64,000 nt of DNA from Zasmidium citrigriseum. Lineage: Eukaryota; Ascomycota; Dothideomycetes; Mycosphaerellales; Mycosphaerellaceae. The stretch lies in assembly GCA_002786025.1 (NCBI GenBank), contig NHNW01000028.1, forward strand, positions 1 through 64,000, in the 5' to 3' direction. The notes below the pieces were generated by a model. That model worked only from the letters and a program-made list of their open reading frames with translations. It searched no databases and had not been told where the DNA came from. Made by a program: the position numbers and the translations under genes. The stretch's first letter is position 1, and every line of letters starts with the position of its first letter. Shown piece by piece: positions 23,529-33,701 of the stretch.

Positions 23529-24407
23529 ATGGCTGGTAAGTGCCAACGGTACCAGAGCTGCTCGAGAACCAAGGACTGACTTACTGACGTTTGTGTTTTG
23601 AAGCTCCGCCTGTTGACTACTGTAAGACATATCGGACTCGCTATTTCGTGTGAAGAGTAGTTGACATGTGTGGTGTATAGATGCGGCGCTAGAAATCGAC
23701 TCGAAAGCCTCGGCGCAACAGGTTCGCGATGCCTATAAAAAGTACGTTTGGACACAAAACGTGTTGAGGTCTATACTCTTTTCTGACTGTATATCTATAG
23801 ACAAGCTCTCCGCCACCACCCCGACCGCGTCCCAGCTAACAGCCCCGACCGCGAGACACGCACGAAAAAGTTCCAACAGATCAACGATGCCTACTACACC
23901 CTCTCCGACCCCACACGCCGCCGCGACTACGACGTAACGCGCAATTCCTTCCATGGATTCCCAGGCAGTTCCTCCTCCAGACCCGCCGATGCAGATGAAG
24001 AGATTCCTCGTCCAGAGCCGGGCACCATGCCAGGCGGCTTCCCGTGGTCGGCGTTTGGGTTTGGCGGGAATGCGAAGACGGAGGAAGATGCGAATCGGTA
24101 TAGCAATGAGCAGTTCGGAAGTGTTTTCGAAGAGATGATGCGCGATGAGGGAATGGCGGATGAGGATAAGACGCCGAATAAGGTGTTTTGGTCGATTGTG
24201 GGTGGAATGAGTGGCGGCGCAATGGGCTTCATTGTTGCCAATGTGCCTGGTGCGATTGCGGGCGCTGTTGCTGGGAATCGGTTGGGCGCTATCAGGGATA
24301 AGAGGGGCAAGAGCGTTTATTCGGTCTTCCAAGAGCTTGACCAGCCGGAGAAGATGCGTTTGCTATCGGAGCTGGCGCAGAAGGTGTTTGCTCATGCCAT
24401 TAGCTGA
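23529..24407 (+). CDS. J-domain (DnaJ) protein with glycine-rich hydrophobic C-terminus (230 aa)
   Basis: Four exons: 23529-23535, 23604-23621, 23681-23741, 23801-24407, with three short GT-AG introns crowded into the J domain. The joined protein begins MAAPPVDYYAALEIDSKAS. Helix II is followed by QALRHHPDR, so the HPD motif that stimulates Hsp70 ATPase is at residues 35-37. Helix III/IV reads KKFQQINDAYYTLSDPTRRRDYD. Downstream are a G/F-type linker, an acidic segment and a glycine/alanine-rich hydrophobic stretch (GGMSGGAMGFIVANVPGAIA) which may insert in or associate with a membrane. It has no Zn-finger domain, so it is a class C co-chaperone. The exact orthologue was not identified. Confidence 0.85.
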
Positions 24408-24497
24408 GTGGGATGATGGAGGCTGGATCGGGCGTTCGGTTTTGTCTTCTGTTCTTAGCTAGATACCACGACAGTTGTTGAAGAACCAGTAGAAGGA

Positions 24498-25490
24498 TCA
24501 TCGTTGTATTTGCTGGGTGTCTCTGTCCAGAAGTTCGCGAGCAGCGATCAATTCGGAGGGATTATAGCCATCCCAGCCCTTCTCGCCTGCAGTGCCTCTT
24601 CGAACGATCTCGGCGAGCTTGGCTGTTGCAGCTTCATTGAGCTTCTTGACTGCCTCGATGGAGGGAGGCGCCAAGTCTCCCGTCACTGGATCCGATGAGA
24701 CTTGTTGCGACTTCTTGGCGGATTGGAGAACGTCCAGGAGTCGGGTCGTGGTCAGCTTCAGGCCATAGTATCCGCGCAAGTAATCATCACAAAGCTCAAT
24801 ACTCCGGCAGAACCTCCTCATACTGTCCGACAAGCCCTTCAATTGCTCGGCTCCAGCTTCTTTCTGGTTCGCAGACAGATAGATAATTTCTCCAAGCTTG
24901 GCGTGTATATTCCAGGCGTTCGGCATAACCAGCAACACTTCCTCCAGCGAGAAGATAGCCTGATCGTAAGCGCCCTGCGTGAGGTACAGATCCGCCAACT
25001 CCGACCAAGCCTCCGCATCCGTAGGCGACGTGTCCAGCAAATTCGTCAGCGCACTAATCGCCTCCGCCGTCCGTCCCATAGACCTCATCAACGCGATCCT
25101 CCTCTTTCGAATTGCAAAAACACTCGGATCCTCCTTCAGAATCTCCTCATAATGTCTCATCACATCTTCAAGTTCCTTGGGACTATTCGCCGTGGCTTCC
25201 GCGTAGAGGCCTCTGAGCGCGGTTACTCGCTCGTTCTCTTTGCCGAAGCGGTCGGTGAGTTCTTCGAGGTAGAGGTAGGCGGACTCGTTGTCGCCGGTGC
25301 GCAGGCAGGCGAGGAAGATGTTTTCGTAGGTCTGCCATTTTTCTTGGGATTCGTTGTTGACGAAGAGGCTGAGGGGGTAGGGGAGGGACCAGGAGGCTTG
25401 GGATTTGTAGTACGTTGGCGCTTTTTGGGAGAGGGTGAGCGCTGTTTGGGGGTTGGTGTTTGTTGGGGGTTCGAGGAGTGAGAAGGCCAT
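24498..25490 (-). CDS. EMC2: ER membrane protein complex subunit 2 (TPR protein), 330 aa
   Basis: A single-exon gene. The protein is almost wholly helical TPR repeats. Landmarks are ALTLSQKAP near the N-terminus, a YEEILKEDPSVFAIRKRRIA repeat, AWSELADLYLTQGAYDQAIF and NAWNIHAKLGEIIYL. These match EMC2 (TTC35/Oca3), the soluble cytosolic scaffold of the EMC insertase that helps place tail-anchored and multipass proteins in the ER membrane. ATG 25490 is used; the codons upstream lack an ATG. The stop is about 90 bp from the convergent J-protein stop. The divergent neighbour is ATG5. Confidence 0.9.
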   Translation of the reverse strand: MAFSLLEPPTNTNPQTALTLSQKAPTYYKSQASWSLPYPLSLFVNNESQEKWQTYENIFLACLRTGDNESAYLYLEELTDRFGKENERVTALRGLYAEATANSPKELEDVMRHYEEILKEDPSVFAIRKRRIALMRSMGRTAEAISALTNLLDTSPTDAEAWSELADLYLTQGAYDQAIFSLEEVLLVMPNAWNIHAKLGEIIYLSANQKEAGAEQLKGLSDSMRRFCRSIELCDDYLRGYYGLKLTTTRLLDVLQSAKKSQQVSSDPVTGDLAPPSIEAVKKLNEAATAKLAEIVRRGTAGEKGWDGYNPSELIAARELLDRDTQQIQR

Positions 25491-25703
25491 TGTTGCGATG
25501 GTCTCGGGGTTCAAGGGGTGGTTTTGAAGTGTAGGGTGAGGGTGGAGGAGATGTCTGAACGATGGATGTGAGCTTCGATGTCGAGCTGTGGTCCGTGCTG
25601 CAAGGATGCCTCAAGCCGATGCCAGCGAACTGCCTGACTTCTTCCCAACAACAATCAACATGATACTCCACTTGAAGTCACTTGAGCTCCTACTTCAGCG
25701 GTA
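25491..25703. promoter_or_regulatory. 213-bp bidirectional promoter between EMC2 and ATG5
   Basis: The two starts face away from each other and only 213 bp separate the ATGs, so this stretch must hold both core promoters and both leaders. No clear TATA element was seen. Confidence 0.6.
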
Positions 25704-26726
25704 ATGCCTGCGACATCTGGCAGCATCTCTGCTCTTCAGTCGAAGTTATGGAATGGATCACTGCCGTTGGAGATCCGTTTGGCAGCGTCAGACTGCCGGA
25801 CCTACGATGAATCGGAACCGTATTTGATCCAGTATCCAAGGCTGTCGTATCTGGCCTTTCTGCTCTCGAGGCTACATACTTTCTTCTCACCTAGCTTGAT
25901 AAATCCGGACATCTCGCCATACGACGCCTGGCTTTCGTTCGAAGACGTGCCTTTGAAGTGGCACTATCCACTGGGTCTTCTGTACGATCTCTTTTCAGGC
26001 GCCGAACCGGCCGACCTTGATCCTCCAGGGCAGAATGAACCGATTGCTGCATCTCAAGCCACTGTGGAAGCCAACACTGGGCAGATGCCGATCCCTTGGA
26101 AGCTGACGATCCACTATACGGACTTCCCATATGATCAACTCATTCAGCTGGATCCTGAAGGCTTGACAATGCGAGACACGTTTGTCAACAGTGTCAAGGA
26201 AGCGGACTATGTGCGTAATGGGTCAGCGCGTACAGTCATGTCGTTGAGCAAGGAGGACTCGGACAACCTCTGGCTTTCGGTGCAGAAGCGTAAGTACTAA
26301 GATGTGCCGTTTGAAGGCTTTTGCTGATTGAATATACTAGACGACCTGCCTCAATTCCGTTCAATCAACAACAAACTTCTGAACCCACCTGGAATGGAGC
26401 TGCGCCATGTTCCCACCAAAATCTACCTACCAAGCTCAGCCAGCGCTGACGATACGTCGACGATCCCAGAGGAAACGAAGCCAGGACACATGCGAGTGGT
26501 CCAGTCACTCATCCCACTGCAGCTGCCGTCGAAACAGCCGCAAACCCTTGGCACTGCTCTGAACACGATCTTGCCCAGCATCTTTCCGAGCAGACGCATT
26601 CTCCTTTACGCAAGACCTGTGCTCCACGGTGCTGCTATCCCACTGCCTGCTCGTATGGACGAACTTGGAAAGGCTGCAGCATACACGGACGGATTCTTGC
26701 ATATAGCGATCGTCATGCACGGTTGA
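25704..26726 (+). CDS. ATG5: Autophagy protein 5 (323 aa)
   Basis: Exons are 25704-26289 and 26341-26726. The 51-nt intron (GTAAGT...ACTAG) joins LSVQKH|DDLPQF in frame. The N-terminal half has the Atg5 ubiquitin-like fold 1 (LWNGSLPLEIRLAASD, then YPRLSYLAFLLSRLHTFF), the middle part is helical, and the C-terminal half is the second ubiquitin-like domain. Lys165 in SVKEADYVRNGS aligns with the lysine to which Atg12 is covalently attached. The Atg12-Atg5 conjugate with Atg16 is the E3-like factor that lipidates Atg8 on the phagophore. The length is normal for filamentous fungi. Confidence 0.93.
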
Positions 26727-28355
26727 ACAAGAGCTCTACTTGAAGCAAAGATCCAATGTTGTACAATCATCGGACAGAACCAATGGCCGCAGGCTGTATC
26801 GCAGAAAGTCACTACACGAGCTTGTATCAAGGTCCAGGCACATTCGAACCAATATGGCAGTCGACACAGTCAATCACTCGACGAAAGGAGCTTGAAGTCA
26901 AGCGCCATCTTCACGAGAACAGGACGACTTCATGACATTTGCAACTTCTTTGCTTCAGGCGTCCCGCGAGGGCAAACAAAGAACTTGAAATGCTCACTAG
27001 AGATGGCGATGCAGAGCTTTGTACTTCGACAATTGCATTGTACACAAATAGCAGGTGCACTCCGCGTCAGCCTCACTATCACAGCCCCAGTGATCTATTT
27101 TACCGGAATGACTGCTCTTCATTGCACCGCACCGGAGGTGTCAGTGCCGAAGTTGTCTCCCGGTCTCGTTGTCTCACCATGGTTCGTCCTCATCAAGCAG
27201 TGGACTCGGCCAGCGCTTATCTCCTGGCTATGCGACGACACGCATGGCCCTGTTTGCAACATCTGCAGGCTGTTCCCAACTATAATGAACAGAGAAATAG
27301 TGGCAGGGATAGCGGCTCTACTTGTTCCTGGCAAGATCAATATACCTGAAGTAGGAAGTCCTGGCAACCATAGCGATGCCAATCGGCTGAAATGCTGCGC
27401 AGGATGGAGTTGTGCTCGTCTCAAGGCGTAATGACGCACTTGTACGGCCTTGCACTCTGTGCTCAAGGAATATGTATCTCGGTGGCGTCCTTCGGCCGCC
27501 TTGCTATGCCGCGGCTTACGACCTGGTCTCTGGAAATGACTGGCTAGCTGCGGCTGTATTCACGACTTGAAACGAAGCATCACTTGCCGGACATACTCGA
27601 TGAGGCCATCCATAGGCTGCACATATCGTTACAGGAATGCAAATGCGCGCTGCCATCAACGGTTCGGGCAAGTGCGAAGGCCACTGGTACTCCGGATCGG
27701 AAACAACTGCTTCATTTGACAGTTCACTCGCCCTTGTGAGCCAGTGTGCCTTCCATGAGGCAACGACTCAGCTGACAGGACTTCATATTAGGTACTTAGG
27801 TACCTCGACGTTGTACGTCGTACTGCCAGCTCCCGACCTCTCCACCGCCCCTGCGGTCTCCACTTCAGCCCAATCGGTATCACGACAAGCCCTCCACGCG
27901 GCCACCCTTCCCTGTTCCTGTCCCTGCTGTGCTAACTCGACTAAGACGTTCCGGCACATGTCGCAACGTGTTGTCTGCACGGGAACATGGCACGCGCGAT
28001 CTGTGACACCCCGGTCGACCAATGTTTGCTGCGATCAGGCTGTCGATGGATGGTTCGCATCCCCGGGGCATATGGGCCGATCGGGCGCACTGCCGACTAG
28101 GACCAGGTCTGTATGAGGTAGAGTGCGGTGTGGACGGCGTAGTTCCGAGTTGTGTCCTACAGAAGACTGGTTCACTTTGAGTGATGATCGTCATGTGGGT
28201 GCAAGTATAACTTCGGCTTTGGGCCCCGGTAGTTGACTTCCTCCTATCCAGTCTTTTTGCTGTTCCTGATCCATCTCTAACATCCTTTGATTGTCTCATG
28301 AACACTTTCATATCAAAAGCCTTTCAACATCGCCATCGACATCGAAGATTCCAAA
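26727..28355. other. Intergenic region, 1.6 kb, no gene recognised
   Basis: Normal composition. Scattered short frames (up to about 180 codons, at 26892-27431) are unlike proteins, with no hydrophobic pattern or motif and comparable frames on the other strand. The last 100 bases before 28356 are pyrimidine-rich and probably form the leader of the next gene. Confidence 0.4.
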
Positions 28356-28864
28356 ATGAGCGGCTACGCCTGCGCCTTCAGCTGGTGCTCATGCCCCTAT
28401 TGTCCCTCGAACGGCTCAACTCACCAATCGTACCCTCTTCGATACCTACCCTCAGTCCCCTACTACGACCCAGGCCATCAACACCAGATCTGCGAATGGT
28501 GCAACGTCTGGCAACAACTCGGCCCCGGCTACGTAAGATTCATCCACCTGCCCCTTCACCCACCCAACTCACCCTGCCATAGGAACTCCTCTCCACCTAC
28601 CAAAAATACATCGACACCTTCGAGTCCATCCACGACTACTTCCGCGGCGCCTCGCTCTCCTCCCGCGAAGTCGCCTTCGCCATCCGTCAAGTCGCCGACT
28701 TCATCCGGATGAACGCAGGCGGGTTGCGGTGGCAGCAGCTGGCGATGGATTTACGGGCTCTGGCAGATGAAGTGGGGTTTGGGTATGTGCAGGATTTGAG
28801 GTATTATTCGAGGTTGCCTGGGGGTGGGCCTTGGTATCGGAATTCGAGGAGGTTGTTGTGTTGA
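28356..28864 (+). CDS. Small Cys-rich protein of unknown function (152 aa)
   Basis: Two exons: 28356-28532 and 28583-28864, with a 50-nt intron GTAAGA...CATAG. Exon 1 encodes a cysteine-rich, aromatic start (CAFSWCSCPYC) and later QICEWCNVWQQLGPGY. Its two C-x2-C pairs, C-P-Y-C and C-E-W-C, could bind zinc. Exon 2 continues ELLSTYQKYIDTFESIHDYF and then a helical region with RQVADFIRMNAGGLRWQQLA, ending RNSRRLLC. The frame is open across the junction and codon third positions are biased as in neighbouring genes, which supports real coding. There is no signal peptide or TM segment, and no family was recognised. Confidence 0.65.
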
Positions 28865-29658
28865 CTTGTAGTGAGGGGGCGTTCTGGGATTTGGAGGGAA
28901 GTGGGTGAGCGTAGGGTATTTTGGTATGGAAATTTTGTCAAGGTTGTTTCTCCTCTTGGAGCGAGTGATTCAGCTCAGTAATGGAAGCTACATGTAGGTT
29001 TGTAAGTGAGACGAGGCTGTTCGACAAGCGCTTGAGGGCCTCAATGCCCCCGAGTCGAGATGCCCCGTTCTCCGATCTTGAAATGCTGTCCATGCCACCA
29101 GAGGATGGTTTGATAGTGTTAGAGACCTGGTAACCGACGGAGATCCAGACGTTCAGAGGGGAGAGTCCAGGTGGAAATGTTCTGGTGAACCGGGGCATAA
29201 AGGCGGAACCAGGTGAAGATGGCCGCGCTGCGCCCAATAGCCCCTGGCGTTCCCAAATATACCTTATGTGAAGTCCAAGTTCACGCAGGCGCTCGTATCG
29301 GTGCACTGTCTGGGGTTAAGACGGTATCTCTTCGATTGAGATGTATAGCTTGTGAACTCTACTCTTTGCGAGCAATTCAGGCGGATTGGAAGCAATGTCG
29401 AGGTCGAAAACATTGCTCCTTTATTGAGGAGCTCTTGATTACGACGATCATGTATAGTGGAGCCACCGATCATTTGAGAGAGCGCTATATGAGAGGTGAA
29501 GGAGCCGCACCATGCGAGTTGTTCGACATAATACCAGCGGAGGAAGGCAGGCAGGACAGGAATCCTCAGCGCCCTCGAGCCCCAGTCTCAAGGTTCAATT
29601 CCTAGGCTAGGCTCAAGCCTACCGAAGCTGAGATTCGCTTGCGTGGACAGAGACAAGG
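28865..29658. other. Intergenic region, 0.8 kb, no gene recognised
   Basis: Only short frames on both strands. A tRNA T-arm-like string (GGTTCAATTCC, about 29591) was examined but lacks a pairing stem and an A box upstream. Nothing else is seen. Confidence 0.4.
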
Positions 29659-30303
29659 TCATCGTCCCTTCTCAACCACTCTCCTCGTGCCCTCCACAAT
29701 CAGCTTATGCTCGGCTTCATGTATCCTCGTCTGCAAATCTCCCAACGTCTCACAACCCTCAATGCTCACTTCCTGCTGCACAATCGGCTCTCCCATGTCC
29801 ACTTCCGCAATCACGTAATGGATCATAATGCCCGTCTTCGTCCGCTTGCCCTCCTTGAACTCTTCCCACGCTCTCTCAATGCAATGTGCCCCGATCAGAT
29901 CCCCATGCAGCGACGGATGCAGGTTGATGATCGGTATCTTCGCCTCGTGCAACGGCTCTAGGAATGACGGCGTCACGATCCTCATGAAGCCCGCACACAC
30001 GACAATGTCCGGCTTGTTTTCCAGCACGAGCTTTGCCAGGTCCGCATCATATGCTTTCCGTGCTTCTGAGAATTGTGGATTCTCGCTGTCGTCTGGGTAC
30101 TTCTTCTTGTACGGCAGAATGCCATGGTATGTGGTTGGTATCTTGGCTGCTTCTGCTCGCTTCAGACCGTAGGCGTCTTTTCGATCTGATATGACTCGGA
30201 CGAATTCGACGTCCGGGAGCGAGGGAGTGTTCGAGGCGTCGATGAGAGCTTGTAGATTGGAGCCCGATCCGGAGATGAGCACCAGTATGCGTGCGGGCGC
30301 CAT
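29659..30303 (-). CDS. ADE8: Phosphoribosylglycinamide formyltransferase (214 aa)
   Basis: A single exon. This is the monofunctional GAR transformylase of purine synthesis, transferring a formyl group from 10-formyl-THF to GAR in the cytosol. The start MAPARILVLISGSGSNLQAL holds the phosphate-binding GSGSN loop. The folate/catalytic block IPIINLHPSLHGDLIGAHC contains the catalytic Asn-x-His, and the conserved Asp is in IAEVDMGEPIVQQ. The length matches yeast Ade8 (about 214). The ATG at 30303 is the first true ATG of the frame. Confidence 0.93.
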   Translation of the reverse strand: MAPARILVLISGSGSNLQALIDASNTPSLPDVEFVRVISDRKDAYGLKRAEAAKIPTTYHGILPYKKKYPDDSENPQFSEARKAYDADLAKLVLENKPDIVVCAGFMRIVTPSFLEPLHEAKIPIINLHPSLHGDLIGAHCIERAWEEFKEGKRTKTGIMIHYVIAEVDMGEPIVQQEVSIEGCETLGDLQTRIHEAEHKLIVEGTRRVVEKGR

Positions 30304-30586
30304 GGCGGGCCTGTAGTCATTCACTTGACAGGGCGCTAAAGGTTGTGCCTTCCAAATTTTGAGAGAGGTGACGTCGGCGCTTGCCCCGCGATCGGCAGCG
30401 CACGAGCCAGACGATGCAGGAACGATGCTAGCGCGAGATTCGATGACGCTTGCCGGCGTAAATCACTGGAGAAAGCGGCGATCATTGTCTGGACTCTCGA
30501 AGCATTCCTCACCCTTTGACAGAGAAGAACAATTTCCTATCTATACCAAGACTCCCACACCTGCCAAGAATCGAACAACGACCGCA

Positions 30587-31061
30587 ATGGCTCCACTTTT
30601 GACCCCACGAAACGTTGCCATTGGAGCAGGCGCTGTTGGTGCAGCGATGTACTTCTGGCCGAAGAACAAGCCGTACGTCGTCCAGCTCACCGGCAAGACA
30701 GCAGCTGATTGAGGGAACAGCATCGAGACCTTTGGAACACAGAACATCGCCAACAGAATGTCCGCTGGCGGAGGAACGCATACCCATACGCCAGCAGTAG
30801 CAACACCAAGAGGTAAGCGAAACTCAATCTCACATGCCAATGCGAGATACCGTTTCCCAAAAAGAGAATGTGCCGAGCAGAGGTACCTGTGACTGACCTC
30901 TTCCAGGGAAATCGGACCAGACCGCATCACCTCAGACCAATCCCAAAGGCATCGATACGCCGCACTTCATCAATAATGTCGCAGACCAGAAAGCGGACGA
31001 CAAGATTGCTCCCGAGAAGGCCCTTAACAAGGCAGCATATGGCCAAGAGAAGGGAAAGTGA
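30587..31061 (+). CDS. Small single-TM protein, unknown function (110 aa)
   Basis: Three exons: 30587-30672, 30721-30812, 30907-31061. Introns are 48 nt (GTACGT...ACAG, with CTGAT upstream) and 94 nt (GTAAGC...CCAG), and all phases fit. The product begins MAPLLTPRNVAIGAGAVGAA and continues MYFWPKNK, a short basic N-terminus followed by a single glycine/alanine-rich membrane helix. The remainder is soluble and Gln/Asn/Lys-rich (IETFGTQNIANRMSAGGG, then TPHFINNVADQKADDKIAPE). Topology and size resemble small mitochondrial inner-membrane proteins, but this is an inference; no family was recognised. Its start is about 280 bp from the divergent ADE8 start. Confidence 0.7.
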
Positions 31062-31223
31062 GGGAAGAGATACAAGAGGCACCAGAAGGAGAAGAGGCGA
31101 ACGAGAGACCACGGTGAGAAAGGTTCCTGAGACGTCTCTTCTTTGATCCTGAGGGGCCGCTCCTGCATTGATCTTATTTTCCAGCGTTGCATCGGGTGGA
31201 GCGTACAAAATATCGACAGACCA

Positions 31224-31873
31224 TCAAAAGCTTGCATGCAAAGACATGACTCTCAATGCCTGCGTTGCATCGTCCACGTCCACGCTCACGCCACCGTCGG
31301 ATGTCCTCTTGCGCCAGTGTAGTCTCTTCCAGAGCCATCTCTTCAACTTCTTGATCGGGCCGCCGTTCAGTCCCTGCCCACACGAGGGACTCCAGATGTG
31401 CATGAACAAGCTTGACAGTAGGGGGAAGGAGTCTTCGCAGCGTGGACACTTGAAAGGGTGCAGCTCTGGATCCTTGCGGTAGCTGTCGTCTCCAGCGAGC
31501 AGATCATCGCGGAAAGGTTTGTCGAGGTACTTCTTCCACTGGAAGCACATCGCCGCCGAGCGATTGAGTTCTTCGATGGAGATGCCGGACGGGCAGCCGG
31601 TGCCTTCGAGATGGATGAGCATGTCGGGGTAGCGGCGGAACTTGCGACTGCAGCCGTAGCAGGAGACTTTGAACGGGAGGTGGGTGATCTCGTGCTAACG
31701 ATTGATGTTAGATTCGACGTATATCCATGCAGTTGGAAAGACTTACGTGCGCGAGCGCGTTGTCATCGGCGAATGGTCTACCACATCCGGGCTCGCGGCA
31801 TCGCACACTGCTGCATCGTAATCAGTACAAGCCCAAGGATGGCGTTCCAATGGCTAACTCACGAAGGTGCCAT
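31224..31873 (-). CDS. C2H2-type zinc-finger protein (181 aa)
   Basis: Three exons: 31873-31863, 31810-31747, 31694-31224. Both introns are 52 nt (GTGAGT...GCAG and GTAAGT...TTAG). The acceptor of intron 1 is a CAGCAG tandem, so two isoforms differing by one residue are possible. The protein starts MAPSSVRCREPGCGRPF. Zinc-binding patches are CREPGCGRPFADDNALAHH, CYGCSRKFRRYPDMLIHLEG and CPRCEDSFPLLSSLFMHI. A basic, Trp-rich stretch (KKLKRWLWKRLHWRKR) near the C-terminus could be a nuclear signal or nucleic-acid contact. The fingers are irregular, so a DNA-binding role is likely but unproven. It converges on the small TM gene. Confidence 0.75.
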
Positions 31874-33701
31874 GTTGGGCCTTCAATGGCTGACGAGGAA
31901 TTCGACGCTATTCTGATCCGGCTTACAGATGAGAAAGCTCTTCATTTATGCTAGGAGAAGCCGTTCGCCATACAAACGATATAGGAACTGGCAAACACCA
32001 ACCGTTCGGCGCTCTCATGCAGCCATCCGTTTGCACAGAGCATCATCAATGCATCTGCCCTTTGGGACGAGCAGAGTTGGCATTGCGCCCGCAGCCCGGC
32101 GGATGAAATGTTTGTTGGGCAAGGTTCAATGGAACCTTCCAGGCGGCGCCGAAGTAGAGGCCTATCCTTGTCTGCAACGAAACATGACCTGTCAACTTAC
32201 AGCTTGTGCGACCACATCCATTGCTACGTCAAACTTTGACAGAATAACATCAGAGAGATCAACCGCTATACAGTCATGTTTGGTGTCTCCTGTTCCTGTT
32301 TTGCTTCCTACTCTTCAAATTGGTGGACAAGCTCATGTCAAGGCGTTGCGCTGCGAGATTGGGCACATAAAATGTGTGCTGAGAATCGCCGTGATTGAAG
32401 GATCCTCATCGCCATGGTGCCAATCGATTGCTGTGGTGCGATATGGAGAGGAGCGGCTTGGCTCCGTGACTCGCGTTCGGGAACAATCGTTGCCCACCTT
32501 CAGCAGGCGCTGCTGTCGTCATATCGGTAGAGTCGTTGCTCGTGAAAAGTCACAGGTATTAGCAGTCGGTGATACTCAAACGTTCGTTTCGTTCGATACA
32601 ATCTGTGAAGCACGAGCAGGTGTTGTTCGTGGGAAGGAACGATTGTCTAGCGCACGGGCGTCGTATCGAAATGAATGCGACCCACATCGATCGGAGCTCG
32701 CAAAATACGAGGTCCGACCTCACCTCTTCATTCACTCACTTCACATGATCGGAATACTACTTCCCAACACTTGTTTGATAATTGATGTATTCCCAAATGA
32801 CTTAATGCAATGAGTAGGAGTCTGCCGAAATGATCTCCCAATGCGACACTGACGATATACCGCCAGCCTTCAGTTACTTTGCACGCGGGAAGGAGTCCCT
32901 TCGGAATACATCCATGGTCTTGATTCAGTAAAAAGATACTGTGGACGCACATGCACTTTCAGGACCATGTCGCTGAGCCACTGAGCGAGACGCTCAGCTG
33001 TCTGAAGCGGAACGAAAGGGGTGACAATATCTCAAAAGTGCAAAAAGAACTCCCGGCACTTTGGCCTTCTGGAGAGAAAACACGCTTAGCAGGATTGCAC
33101 CCTTCCCGGGCCGGTTTTCTTTGATTCTCTGTGATAATGTAAGCAAGCAATTCTGGACAAGATTCGAACCGGAGCTCTGGGGAATCACTGAAGCTGATTT
33201 GGGCGAGGCTGTATGAGTAGTGGCGCTAACCCCTAGACCATAAGGCGCCCAAATCAGCTTCAGTGATTCCTTGACGGCCACCGATCAATTGCGCCTTGTA
33301 ATAACAAAACACCGCGCTTTGAAAGTTGCGCATTCTTCCTCGGCGGGCAGTCTGCGTAAATACACAGCGCGCATTCATCATTCGCAGCGCCATTTGATCC
33401 ATGCCTCGACCTTGGCTCCCGTCGCACTCTTGCCACGCCCCGCGATGTTTCCATGGCCACCAATTGCCCTTGATGCTCGACATCTTTCACGCCTATTGCA
33501 AGAACCGCCTGTCGCACGGCGACCCTTCTGATGTGTCGCAAAGAGCATATCGCACGGGCGTCACTCGCATCCACCTCAGTCCCTTTCTCGGATACTCATC
33601 ACGGCCGCCGCCAACACCATGGATCATCCTCTCGCGGAACAACAGCCGAAGCTCGCTCATATCCCCGCCTCGGCCGATGCCCGCAGTTCGAGTCTTCTTG
33701 A
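31874..33701. other. Intergenic region, 1.8 kb, with an inverted repeat
   Basis: Between the C2H2 gene and the 3' end of the Zn2Cys6 gene. It contains a 294-codon plus-strand frame (31929-32813) of unprotein-like composition that I do not call, and the perfect inverted repeat at 33181-33270 listed separately. Nothing else was recognised. Confidence 0.4.
33181..33270. repeat. Perfect 25-bp inverted repeat with tRNA-like boxes
   Basis: Bases 33181-33205 (starting GGAATCACTGAAGC) are the exact reverse complement of 33246-33270, separated by 40 bases, so the strand can fold into a long hairpin. On the minus strand the loop holds TGGTCTAGGGG (33240-33230), similar to a Pol III A box, and beyond the left arm lies GGTTCGAATC (33170-33161), similar to a B box. 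No complete tRNA cloverleaf could be folded: acceptor and T stems do not pair. It may be a tRNA pseudogene or a tRNA-derived SINE remnant with a fold-back duplication. Confidence 0.6.

Noticed and set aside
29505..29610. Possible tRNA around GGTTCAATTCC
   Set aside because: The T stem does not pair and no A box or acceptor stem is found.
31929..32813. 294-codon open frame on the plus strand
   Set aside because: Composition rich in Arg, Ser, Cys and His with no domain, repeat or hydrophobic pattern, and no third-position bias like real neighbours. Treated as a chance frame, though its length is notable.
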